Part shown: piece after piece, positions 16,548 to 24,970 of the stretch
Numbering within the stretch: position 1 is the stretch's first letter
How the letters are laid out: each line of letters opens with the position of its first letter
DNA from: Longimicrobiales bacterium
GTDB taxonomy: Bacteria > Gemmatimonadota > Gemmatimonadetes > Longimicrobiales > Gaopeijiaceae
DNA: 64,000 nucleotides
Assembly: GCA_029245345.1 (NCBI GenBank)
Contig: JAQWPM010000012.1
Span: forward strand, 1-64,000
Direction of reading: 5' to 3'
Notes under the pieces: model-generated
What the model was told of the DNA's origin: nothing
Database searches by the model: none
What the model saw: the letters and a program-made list of their open reading frames with translations, nothing else
Position numbers and translations under genes: made by a program

Positions 16548-17465
16548 CTAGGGCTGGTCACCGAGTTCGGAGAGCGCCATGCGAGCCGCCCCTGCAGGCG
16601 GATCGAGTTCGCGGCTCGCCAAATCCACAGCCAGCTGTTGGACGGCGCCATTGAGGCGTCTGTGGAGCGGTCCTCCTTTCCACACGAGTCCACCCCAGAC
16701 ACAAAGCGTGGGTCGACTCTGCCACGGGCCTGATCTCTCGACGCCCACGGTAATGTGGCCGACCAACTCTTCAACAGCCTCCGAGAGAATTCGCTCGGCT
16801 ACCCCATCCCCGGCGTCAGCGACTTCCGTGACAGCGGGGGCCAGTGCGGCAATGTCTGACTTCGAAGCCGACGCCGCCCACGCGATCAGGTCGCCGGGTT
16901 CCTGCCCGCTGGAGTGCACAAGAGCCTTCCCGGTCAGCTCTGTTTCAGGCCCGCGCCCATCCGCGGCGGCAGCCACGCTCCGCAGAGCTTCACGACCAAT
17001 CCAATAGCCGCTGCCTTCGTCGCCCATGTCTTGCCCCCACCCGCCGACACGAATCATGTGCGCGCCTGGGCTTCTCGCCCACAGAATGGAGCCGGTCCCT
17101 GCGATAAGCAGGATGCCTGGCTCGGCGAGCGGGAACGCGTCCGAGAAGGCCGCTTCCACATCTGTGCCGACAAAGACTCGCTCGGCGAGACTGGCCTCCA
17201 TCAGAGACGCTCGCACAGCAGCCTGGACGTCATCTCGGCCCGCACCGGAGAGTCCAGCCCAGAGCACGTCGACCGGAAGGGTGACATCCGCATCTTCGAG
17301 TGCCCGAGCCACTACGGATACCACTGCAGCGGACACCGCTCCCGGATCGTCCAGGGTCGCAACGGCACCCGGACCTTCTGCTCGAGCCATCTCATGGCCC
17401 GTCTCGTCCAGAACCACAGCGCGCGTGCTGGTGCCCCCACCATCCACGCCCACCACGATCCGCAT
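16548..17465 (-). CDS. BadF/BadG-family sugar kinase (N-acetylglucosamine/MurNAc kinase-like)
   Basis: This ASKHA-fold kinase begins MRIVVGVDGGGTSTRAVVLD (phosphate-1 loop). LLIAGTGSILWA (phosphate-2) is near residue 110, followed by the GGWGQDMGDEGSGYWIGREA motif, characteristic of eukaryotic-type GlcNAc kinase and of bacterial MurK, which phosphorylates MurNAc and GlcNAc. From the ATG at 17465 it has 305 residues, the normal size. The ATG overlaps the TGA of the symporter gene by one base (TGATG), so translation is coupled. In this locus it should phosphorylate amino sugars imported by the symporter; specificity for GlcNAc, MurNAc or both is an inference. Confidence 0.85.
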   Translation of the reverse strand: MRIVVGVDGGGTSTRAVVLDETGHEMARAEGPGAVATLDDPGAVSAAVVSVVARALEDADVTLPVDVLWAGLSGAGRDDVQAAVRASLMEASLAERVFVGTDVEAAFSDAFPLAEPGILLIAGTGSILWARSPGAHMIRVGGWGQDMGDEGSGYWIGREALRSVAAAADGRGPETELTGKALVHSSGQEPGDLIAWAASASKSDIAALAPAVTEVADAGDGVAERILSEAVEELVGHITVGVERSGPWQSRPTLCVWGGLVWKGGPLHRRLNGAVQQLAVDLASRELDPPAGAARMALSELGDQP

Positions 17466-18898
17466 CACACAGACCGTTTGGGAAACGCGAAGCCCGCGAG
17501 CCACCCGACGATCAGGGTGATCGTAGCACCGGTGGGTACGTACCACGGCCACGCCATCGCGCCTCGAAGAAGCGTCACCGACCCGATCCCGACCGCGACC
17601 CCAATGATCGCCGCTGTCTGCCCTGGCTTGGTGGTAAGGACACCCAGGGCGAAGACTCCTAACAGGCCACCGTAGACGAGCGCGGCGACTCCTAAAGCCA
17701 CCTCAACAGCTGAGGTGCCCTGGGACAGCGGGATAAACAGCGTCGCACCTCCAATCAGAAGCGCCGCCCACACCAGCGTGAAGATCTTCCCAGCCTTGAG
17801 AATCCGAGCCTCGTCGTCGCGAGCTCCAGCCAGCGGAGCCCAGTAGTCGTAGGCCGTCGCGGACGCGAGAGAATTGATAGATGACGACAGGGACGACATA
17901 GCCGCCGCGAAAACCCCGGCGATCAGGAGTCCAGTCAGTCCCGGCGGAAGCTGCTGGACGATGAACGTCGCGAAGATCTCGTCCGTGGAATCGAACGCGG
18001 CACCCTCGTAGAAGGCCCACAGGCCGATTCCCACCATCAAGAAGAGCAGGAACTGGAAGATCACCACCACTCCGCTACCGATGAGTGCCTTCTGGGCCGA
18101 TCGCTGGTCTCTGCAAGTGAGCAGACGTTGGACAATGAGTTGATCGGTTCCGTGCGAGGCCATCGTGAACACCGCGCCTCCAAGAACACCCGCCCAGATC
18201 GTATATGCAGTTGTGAGGGTCCAGGAGAAGTCGATCACCTGGAGCTTGCCCGCCAGATCGGCATCGGCTAATGCGCTACCCCATCCGCCAGGCACGAGCG
18301 CCTGAATGGCGACGAGCGTGACTAGTGCACCAAGCAGGTACAATCCCATCTGTACGGCATCGACCCAAACCACCGCCTTGATGCCCCCGAAGTACGTGTA
18401 AATCACCGTCAACACTCCGATCACAGCAATCGACACCGGATACGGCCAGCCTGTGATCAGTGCGAGCGGGATCGCCGTGGCGAACAACCGCACCGAATCG
18501 GCCAGTAACCGCGTGACCATAAAGATGGCCGAGGTGAAGCGCCGTGCCCCGAGTCCGAACCGATCTTCCAAGAGGGCGTAAGCCGTCGAGAGTTCCCCCC
18601 GGTAGTAGGCGGGCAGAAAAAGTGCGGATACCGCGACACGACCCGCCAGGTACCCGAGCGTCAGTTGCAGAAAGACAAGACTCCCGGCATACGACACACC
18701 CGGCACACTCAAGAACGTCAGCGTACTCGTTTCCGTGGCCACCACGGAAAGCATGACTGCGACCCACGGGAGCGACCGGCTCCCTAGGAAGTAGTCGGTT
18801 CCGCCGGATTGGCCGCGCCCGAGCCATGCACCCCAAGCGGTGGTAGCGAGCAGGTAGACGATTAGGACGAAGAAATCGAGTGTGGTGAAGCCGGTCAT
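17465..18898 (-). CDS. Sodium:solute symporter (SSS family), probably for an amino sugar
   Basis: This integral membrane protein of 477 residues has about 13 predicted hydrophobic segments. SSS family signs are YFLGSRSLPWVAVMLSVVAT near the N-terminus, YTYFGGIKAVVWVDAVQM in the middle and LLIAGVFAAAMSSLSSSINSLASA toward the C-terminal half (sodium-site region). It is likely to import a sugar with Na+. The start overlaps the stop of the upstream chimeric gene by four bases (ATGA), and its own stop overlaps the kinase start. Between cell-wall hydrolases and a GlcNAc/MurNAc-type kinase, the expected substrate is GlcNAc, MurNAc or a related sugar. Confidence 0.9.
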   Translation of the reverse strand: MTGFTTLDFFVLIVYLLATTAWGAWLGRGQSGGTDYFLGSRSLPWVAVMLSVVATETSTLTFLSVPGVSYAGSLVFLQLTLGYLAGRVAVSALFLPAYYRGELSTAYALLEDRFGLGARRFTSAIFMVTRLLADSVRLFATAIPLALITGWPYPVSIAVIGVLTVIYTYFGGIKAVVWVDAVQMGLYLLGALVTLVAIQALVPGGWGSALADADLAGKLQVIDFSWTLTTAYTIWAGVLGGAVFTMASHGTDQLIVQRLLTCRDQRSAQKALIGSGVVVIFQFLLFLMVGIGLWAFYEGAAFDSTDEIFATFIVQQLPPGLTGLLIAGVFAAAMSSLSSSINSLASATAYDYWAPLAGARDDEARILKAGKIFTLVWAALLIGGATLFIPLSQGTSAVEVALGVAALVYGGLLGVFALGVLTTKPGQTAAIIGVAVGIGSVTLLRGAMAWPWYVPTGATITLIVGWLAGFAFPKRSV

Positions 18899-19890
18899 GA
18901 TGCACCCTCGCCTAGTGAAGCCGTAGCAACCTGCGGGGTCTCAGTGGGGACACCGTCGCGCAGGGCGACGTAGGCTTCCATCGCATAGTACGCGGGAAGT
19001 CCAAGCGCCCTCAGGAGCTCCGCTGTCCCGCGGTTACGATCCACAACCCGCTGCCAAAACTCTCTCGGATCGGGCCCCGGGAACGGAGCCGAGTCCTTTT
19101 GCGATTCGTGCTTGAAGATCGCCTGGATCTTCTTTCTAAGCTCCTCTTCAGAGAGCGGAACCAGCACAGTCGCTTCATTGACGTTCCACTCTTGCCAGGC
19201 CCCACGATAAAGCCAGAGTTCGGGCGGATCGCCTTCGAACAGGGCGAGCGCCGCCTCAACCGCTTCGAGACACATGCGATGGGTCCCGTGGGGATCGGAC
19301 AGGTCTCCCGCAGCGAAGATGATGGAGGGACGCTTCTCATTCAGAAGTTCGAGGACAATGTCCACGTCGGCGGAAGAGATGGGGTCCTTCTTCACCTTCC
19401 CCGTCTGATAGAACGGAAGGTTCAAGAACCGCCCACTCGAGGCCGACAGCCCAGATGCTTCCAGACCTGCGATGGCCTCGGTTTCCCGAATGATCCGCTT
19501 CAGGGCCTGGACGTCATCGATGTCGACATCCGCCGGGTCTTTCCCGGCGAGGTTCTGGTGAATGCCGTCGGACAGCTCGTTCACAACGCCCGGTTCACCG
19601 AGGCCGACGGCTTTAGACGCTCTTTGCGAGAAATCGAGGTAGCGCCGGACCTCGTGGTCGAACACCGCAATGTTACCGGAGGTCTGATAGGCCACGGTGA
19701 CCCGGTTTTCGTTCTCTGCGAGCTTCCGGAGCATGCCTCCCATCGAGATAACGTCGAGCCACCACGGAAGTGAGCGACCGCCTAGGAAGTGCTCACTCAG
19801 CGAGGACCCTGCTCGCCGCGACATCGCGACCCCAATGGCGCCGGCGAACGCGAAGCAGAGGGCGATTATGGCCCAATCGAGGAACGTCAC
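18895..19890 (-). CDS. Chimera: N-terminus of a sodium symporter joined in frame to the PIG-L half of a NagB-like protein
   Basis: Residues 1-46 are the start of an SSS symporter: one membrane helix (WAIIALCFAFAGAIGVAM), then LSEHFLGGRSLPWWL. From residue 46 on (codon near 19753) the sequence is the C-terminal domain of the long NagB-type proteins (glucosamine-6-phosphate deaminase plus PIG-L deacetylase): VISMGGMLRKLAENENRVTV, AGDLSDPHGTHRMCLEAV, YRGAWQEWNVNEATVLVPLS, FKHESQKDSAPFPG. The symporter body (about 430 residues) and the whole deaminase domain are absent. The PIG-L metal motif HPDD is cut at the junction so that only its last Asp remains; the second motif (HGTHRMC) survives. Both ends keep ATGA overlaps with neighbours, implying an original order symporter-nagB-symporter. 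Either a real in-operon deletion or an assembly error; an active enzyme is unlikely. Confidence 0.8.
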   Translation of the reverse strand: MTFLDWAIIALCFAFAGAIGVAMSRRAGSSLSEHFLGGRSLPWWLDVISMGGMLRKLAENENRVTVAYQTSGNIAVFDHEVRRYLDFSQRASKAVGLGEPGVVNELSDGIHQNLAGKDPADVDIDDVQALKRIIRETEAIAGLEASGLSASSGRFLNLPFYQTGKVKKDPISSADVDIVLELLNEKRPSIIFAAGDLSDPHGTHRMCLEAVEAALALFEGDPPELWLYRGAWQEWNVNEATVLVPLSEEELRKKIQAIFKHESQKDSAPFPGPDPREFWQRVVDRNRGTAELLRALGLPAYYAMEAYVALRDGVPTETPQVATASLGEGAS

Positions 19891-22800
19891 GGAGTACGCT
19901 TTCTCACAGGCTGGTCAGTGATAGCGAGCAGAGCCGCGTCTGCGACAGCGCGCCTCAGCGGTACATGTTTCGAATTCTCACGGCTCGGGTGGACCCGGTT
20001 GGTGAGCAGGATCACCCACACGTCCAGTTCGGGATCCATCCAGATGGACGTCCCGGTATACCCGGTGTGACCGAACGCACTCGAGGTCACGTAGTCACCC
20101 CCAGACGATCGCTCGCCGGGTGTGTCCCAGCCCAATCCTCGGGTGGACGTCTCGTCGAACCGGGTGGTGAACATCGAAAGCACCCCTGGATCGACGATCT
20201 GCTGAGCGATCCCTCGGCCTAGTGGGCACGGCACTCCGGCATCATCACCGGGCTGACAGGCTGGTGACTCTCCGCCGTTGAGCATCATCTGGGCGAAGAC
20301 GGACAGGTCCACGGCAGTGCTGAACAGCCCGGCATGGCCAGCCACACCACCCATAGCGTCCGCATTCTCGTCGTGTACTCGGCCCCACACGAGCTCGTCA
20401 CGCCAGAGCGTGTCTACCTCGGTCGCGGCGATACGCGGCTTCAAGGAAGCGTCCGGCCGGTATCGAGTTTCGGCCATTCCCAGCGGATCCCACAGTCGCT
20501 CTTGGAGGAGCGCATCGAGCGTCTGGCCCGATACTTCTTCGATGACCCACGCCAACGTCATGATGCCGATATCCGAGTAGATGGTCTCGAGACCCGGATC
20601 CATGTCGAGCGGCTCGTCCGCTGCTGCGTTCTTGTAGGCCTCGAGTCCTTCGTGGTCGAAGAACCACCGACGGAAAGGCGGCAGGCCCGTCCGGTGAATC
20701 AGCAGTTGCCGCACGGTGATCTGGTTCTTTCGTTCGTCCCCTCTGGACCACCATGGCAGATACTGAACCACGGGCGCATCGAGATCGAGGGCCCCGTCAC
20801 CAACGAGCATCATGGCTGCAGTCGTCGTCCCCACAACCTTCGAGACAGACGCCATGTCCCAGATCGAGGTTGTGGTGGTCGGACGCCCACTCCCGTATGC
20901 GAGTTCGCCGTACGCGTCGAGCTTCACGAGTCGTCCGTGCCGGCCGATCGCCACAGTCGCGCCAGAGAAGGCAGAGTCGTCGAGTCCGGCCCTGATGATG
21001 GAATCGACTCTCGCGAGTCCTTCGGAAGACATCCCGACGGAAGCCGGATCGGCTACCGTCTGATCTTGGCCGGAGATCCCACCTTCACCCGTGCGTGCAA
21101 CGATTCCCGCCGCAACAAGCGGGTCATCCACCACGCGAGTCACGACCCGGGTCGTCACCTTGTCTCGATTCAACCCGTGACCCAGATCGAAGAGCGGAGG
21201 GATCTGGATCGGCAGGCGACCGGTGATGGCCTCCTCACCAAAGAGCGCCGCAACCGCTGCGCGTTGGGATACTTCCCGGTCGCCCCAGGCTACCATGTAG
21301 CTGGACACGTCGGGAAGCGCGCGAACCAAATACGGGCTAGCGAACGACAACAGGACGGTGGGTCTCTGCCGTGCGCTGGAGTTCACCAATCTGCTAAAGC
21401 GCTCTGGGAGCGCATCCGCTCCGGAGCCGGCTCGTGTGTGGAGATAAACGCTGACGATCACGCGGTCGGCACCTTCCACCGCAGCCGCGGCCGCCTCGTA
21501 AGCGGCCTCATCGCTGCGCTCGTCGATGCGGACCTCACGAGCGCTCGGAACCCGAGAGAGCAACCCAGCCGCAAATGCGCGGTTGGCCCACAGCCAGGTC
21601 GACGGAGCGTACCGCACATGGACCGTACGGACGGGGTCTTCAGCTCGCATCGGCACGAGGCCCGCGTCATCCTGTACCAACGTCATGGAGCGCGCAGCAG
21701 CGGTGTCGGCGAAGGCGAGGTGTGCACCCGAGCCCACGACATCGTCTACGGCATCCAACGACACGAAGCGATTCCGATGCAGCCCGAGTTTGGCCTTCAT
21801 CTCGAGAAGCCGGCGTGCCGAGTTCTCGAGTCGACGGCGGTTGATACGACCCGCATTGACCGCCGCCACCACGGCGTTGATCGCGGCTGACACATCCTTG
21901 GGCGACAGAATGACATCCGAGCCGGCTTCAACAGCGCGGACCGATGCCTCACCGATGCCATACGCATCCGTGATCGCACCCATGGTCATGGCGTCCGTGA
22001 ACAAGACGCCATCGAACGCCAGATCCGCCCGCAGCAATCCCGTCATGATGTCAGGCGAAAGCGTGGCCGGAGGACCGTCGACCCCGAGGATCTCAGGCAG
22101 CGCCACGTGTGCCGTCATAATCGCGTCCACACCCGCTTGGATCGCATGATCGAAGGGAACGAGCTCGACCGCATCCAGGCGTGCCCGGTCAGCCGGGATG
22201 ACTGGCAGATCGACGTGTGAGTCGACCGAGGTGTCGCCATGCCCAGGGAAGTGTTTCCCCGTCGTGAAGGCCCCTCCCTCCTTCGCTCCCCGGATGAACG
22301 CAGCACCCATACGTGCCACGAGCTGGGGATCGGCCCCGTACGAGCGACTCGCGATGACCGGATTGTCGGGGTTGTTGTTCACGTCCAAGACCGGAGAGAA
22401 CAGCAGGTGGACGCCGGTCGCCCGAGCCTCGACGGCTGTAATGCGGCCGTACTCGAAGGCGAAGCGCTCGTCGTTGACCGCCCCAAAGGCCATAGTCGGC
22501 GGAAACGACGTCCCTCCGCCCTGCGGCAGCATGGATGGGAGGGCATAGGACCCGTTGATGCGCATCCCCGGCCCACCGTTCTCGAAGTCCGCCGTAATCA
22601 ACAGGGGGATCTCGGCCCGCTCCTGGAGGGCGTTGAGCTTCGCGACGTAAGCGTGGGGTGTTCCAATGGAAGGCGACACGCCGCCGATCTTGTCCGTGAC
22701 CACCCATGTCTCGAGGGGTTCGAAGTCCGGGCTGCTCGGCGACACGTAGCCGCCGGGAATCCACTCGATCACGAGCTGCCCGACGAGTTCCTCCAACGAG

Positions 22801-22961
22801 AGGCTCGCGAGGGTCTCGTCGACCCACTCCTGGGCGTCGTCGTCCAAGTCATTGATACGACCAAAGGGCTTCGGCACGACCGTACCCGTCTGACCGGAGC
22901 ACCCGGCGACAACCAAAACGACTGTGAGCGCGAGGGCACGCACCGGGTTAGTTGCGACCAC
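19887..22961 (-). CDS. Lipoprotein fusion: GH3 N-acetylhexosaminidase (NagZ-like) plus class C beta-lactamase/AmiE-like serine hydrolase
   Basis: The 1024 residues begin with a lipoprotein signal (ALTVVLVVAGC). The GH3 domain, residues about 35-380, carries GKHFPGHGDTSVDSH (NagZ His/Asp dyad loop) and FDGVLFTDAMTMGAI (nucleophile Asp). A GH3 C-terminal-type domain follows to about 600. From about 640 comes a penicillin-recognising serine hydrolase domain: SVSKVVGTTTAAM (SxxK), YSDIGIMTLAWV (YxN-like) and HTGYTGTSIW (HTG, KTG-equivalent). In Bacillus subtilis the MurNAc-L-Ala amidase AmiE belongs to this serine hydrolase family and works with NagZ, so the fusion probably couples GlcNAc removal with peptide release from muropeptides; this is inference. 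The start overlaps the previous gene by 14 bp, and the stop overlaps the chimera start (ATGA). Confidence 0.87.
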   Translation of the reverse strand: MVATNPVRALALTVVLVVAGCSGQTGTVVPKPFGRINDLDDDAQEWVDETLASLSLEELVGQLVIEWIPGGYVSPSSPDFEPLETWVVTDKIGGVSPSIGTPHAYVAKLNALQERAEIPLLITADFENGGPGMRINGSYALPSMLPQGGGTSFPPTMAFGAVNDERFAFEYGRITAVEARATGVHLLFSPVLDVNNNPDNPVIASRSYGADPQLVARMGAAFIRGAKEGGAFTTGKHFPGHGDTSVDSHVDLPVIPADRARLDAVELVPFDHAIQAGVDAIMTAHVALPEILGVDGPPATLSPDIMTGLLRADLAFDGVLFTDAMTMGAITDAYGIGEASVRAVEAGSDVILSPKDVSAAINAVVAAVNAGRINRRRLENSARRLLEMKAKLGLHRNRFVSLDAVDDVVGSGAHLAFADTAAARSMTLVQDDAGLVPMRAEDPVRTVHVRYAPSTWLWANRAFAAGLLSRVPSAREVRIDERSDEAAYEAAAAAVEGADRVIVSVYLHTRAGSGADALPERFSRLVNSSARQRPTVLLSFASPYLVRALPDVSSYMVAWGDREVSQRAAVAALFGEEAITGRLPIQIPPLFDLGHGLNRDKVTTRVVTRVVDDPLVAAGIVARTGEGGISGQDQTVADPASVGMSSEGLARVDSIIRAGLDDSAFSGATVAIGRHGRLVKLDAYGELAYGSGRPTTTTSIWDMASVSKVVGTTTAAMMLVGDGALDLDAPVVQYLPWWSRGDERKNQITVRQLLIHRTGLPPFRRWFFDHEGLEAYKNAAADEPLDMDPGLETIYSDIGIMTLAWVIEEVSGQTLDALLQERLWDPLGMAETRYRPDASLKPRIAATEVDTLWRDELVWGRVHDENADAMGGVAGHAGLFSTAVDLSVFAQMMLNGGESPACQPGDDAGVPCPLGRGIAQQIVDPGVLSMFTTRFDETSTRGLGWDTPGERSSGGDYVTSSAFGHTGYTGTSIWMDPELDVWVILLTNRVHPSRENSKHVPLRRAVADAALLAITDQPVRKRTP

Positions 22962-24897
22962 TGGTGTTTTCCTTGCTCGGAATCGTCAATCCATCTCCGA
23001 TCTCGTAGAGCGGTGGGATACGCGTCGGTATTCGACCTTCAATATCGAATTCACCAAATAGTGCACCCGCAGCGGCCCTTTGGCTGGCCTCGGACCCACT
23101 CCAGGCAAGCATATACGCGCGGACGTCCGGGAAGGTGGTGACGAGGTAAGGGTTACCGAACGAGACCACCACATGAGGGATTCCCGCTTCGTCGAGGTCC
23201 TCGATAAAGCCAATCAATTCTTCAGGGAGCGCCATCGAGCCCTGATAAGAGACAGCAGTCACATAGGTGCTGACGACCACTAGTGCCTGCTGGCGAGCCT
23301 GGCGCATGAGGCCTTCGTACACCCCAACGTTCGAGTCTCGGGTGATGCTCGCGTTCGTCAGCCGAGGATAAGTCGAACGCAACCGTCGGTTGAAGTAGCG
23401 GCCCGCCAATACGTCCGACTCGCGTCGGTAGGAAACGGACATCACCCGCGCCGTTCGGGTTCCCCGAAGCGGAAGTAGATTCCCGCCGTTCTTGAGAACC
23501 GTGATGGACGCCTCAGCGACTCTTCCGGCTGCTTCGACATGCTCCGGTATGCCGACACTTTCGAAGACACCCTCAATGGGCACCGTGCGCTCCTCGTGAA
23601 GTCCCATTCCGGCCTTGGTCTCGAGCAGTCTCCGCACGGAATCGTCCAGACGGGCCTCGGAAATGCGCCCCGACTCGACAGCTGCCACGATCCCGTCCAC
23701 CGCACGCTTTGGCGAGGGCGGCATAAGGATGACGTCGGCCCCGGCCTCAAAGGCTCGCACAGCGGCTTCTTCAGCACTGTGCTGACGCGCGATGGCACTC
23801 ATGTCCATGGCATCTGTGAAAAGGAGGCCGTCGAAGTGCATGTCTTCCCGCAACAAATCGGTGAGAATTGCGGCAGACAACGTCGCCGGATCCCTGAGGC
23901 CATTGTTCAGCGAGGGCACCGAGATGTGAGCGGTCATCACCGCACCCATACCCGCATCGATCGCAGCTTGGAACGGGAATAACTCGACCGAATCCATTCG
24001 AGCGCGATCGTGAGTGATCAGGGGGAGGGCCATGTGGGAATCCACATCTGTGTCACCGTGTCCGGGAAAGTGCTTCCCTGTAGCGATGCCTCCGTTCTCC
24101 TGCACTCCGCGCACGAACGCTGCACCGAGTGCGGCAACCTGTGCTGGATCCTCTCCAAACGAGCGGACGTTTATCACGGGGTTGTCTGGGTTGTTGTTGA
24201 CGTCCAGAACGGGAGCGAACGGCACGTGGATGCCCACTGCTCGTGCTTCCACCGCCGTCACACGGCCCATGACGTAGGCAAGCTCGGTATCTCCCGCTGC
24301 GCCCAGCGCCATGAGGGAAGGAAAGTCGGTGGCCCCACCGAGTTCGATCGTCCCCGGCATCTGCACGGCCCCTCGCATGCGGAAGCCCGCACCCGTCTCG
24401 AGGTCGGCCCCTACGAGGAGTGGGTATTTCGAGTGCACCTGGAAATCGTTCAGCTTCGCGGCCACCTCGGTGGGCGAGCCGACGGACATGATCACACCCC
24501 CGATCCCTTCTTCCTCGATGTAGTCGAGCACCCGGTCGTGGCTAGAAGAGCCCTCCGGAGCGAAGTCGCCGAGCACCCACGGCATGATCAACTGCCCAGC
24601 CTTCTCGCGGACGGTCATCTCCCTAAGCGTGCGCTCTACCCAAGCGGCTCCGGTATCCAGATCTCGAGCCAGAGGCTCCGGATGGATCATCGGCTCCACA
24701 GGTGGACCAGAGGGACTTTGTTCGAGGCCTAAGGAGTCCTGAACCTCTGGTGATTCGGCCGGAACGGGCGGGCTCGCGGCCGGTTCTGGCGTCACCATGG
24801 GGGTCGGTGACCCACAGGAGACGAGGCCCAGGGCCAAGATCCACACCTTATGCGATCTAGGCGTGAACGGGTCGGGACGGGCTTGGATTGACAGCAT
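22948..24897 (-). CDS. Lipoprotein GH3 beta-N-acetylglucosaminidase, NagZ-like
   Basis: I start it at the ATG at 24897, giving a lipoprotein signal ending VWILALGLVSC; the frame is open to 24945. A Pro/Glu-rich linker precedes the GH3 catalytic barrel. The barrel carries GKHFPGHGDTDVDSH (acid/base His-Asp loop specific to NagZ-type enzymes) and FDGLLFTDAMDMSAIA (nucleophile Asp). A C-terminal alpha/beta domain ends near residue 649. NagZ removes non-reducing GlcNAc from muropeptides. The two-domain exported form resembles the secreted NagZ of Bacillus rather than the cytosolic single-domain enzyme of E. coli. It is a paralogue of the first domain of the next gene, and heads the leftward operon. 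Confidence 0.88.
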   Translation of the reverse strand: MLSIQARPDPFTPRSHKVWILALGLVSCGSPTPMVTPEPAASPPVPAESPEVQDSLGLEQSPSGPPVEPMIHPEPLARDLDTGAAWVERTLREMTVREKAGQLIMPWVLGDFAPEGSSSHDRVLDYIEEEGIGGVIMSVGSPTEVAAKLNDFQVHSKYPLLVGADLETGAGFRMRGAVQMPGTIELGGATDFPSLMALGAAGDTELAYVMGRVTAVEARAVGIHVPFAPVLDVNNNPDNPVINVRSFGEDPAQVAALGAAFVRGVQENGGIATGKHFPGHGDTDVDSHMALPLITHDRARMDSVELFPFQAAIDAGMGAVMTAHISVPSLNNGLRDPATLSAAILTDLLREDMHFDGLLFTDAMDMSAIARQHSAEEAAVRAFEAGADVILMPPSPKRAVDGIVAAVESGRISEARLDDSVRRLLETKAGMGLHEERTVPIEGVFESVGIPEHVEAAGRVAEASITVLKNGGNLLPLRGTRTARVMSVSYRRESDVLAGRYFNRRLRSTYPRLTNASITRDSNVGVYEGLMRQARQQALVVVSTYVTAVSYQGSMALPEELIGFIEDLDEAGIPHVVVSFGNPYLVTTFPDVRAYMLAWSGSEASQRAAAGALFGEFDIEGRIPTRIPPLYEIGDGLTIPSKENTSGRN

Positions 24898-24970
24898 CGC
24901 GTAGAGGCGACTCGAGTAGGTGGAATTCGCTTGCGTTGACGGCATCGGACGCGACCCCGAAGCTTGCCCT
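24898..24970. promoter_or_regulatory. Divergent promoter region of the cell-wall locus
   Basis: Only 73 bp separate the leftward GH3 start (24897) and the rightward NamZ start (24971), so both transcripts must begin here or just inside the genes. GCTTGCGTTGACGGCATC contains a possible -35-like TTGACG for the rightward gene, but no good -10 follows. Shared regulation is likely. Confidence 0.35.

Noticed and set aside
20334-21890. Long plus-strand frame of 518 codons
   Set aside because: It is the mirror of the GH3 fusion gene on the minus strand, Arg/His-rich and without any family pattern.
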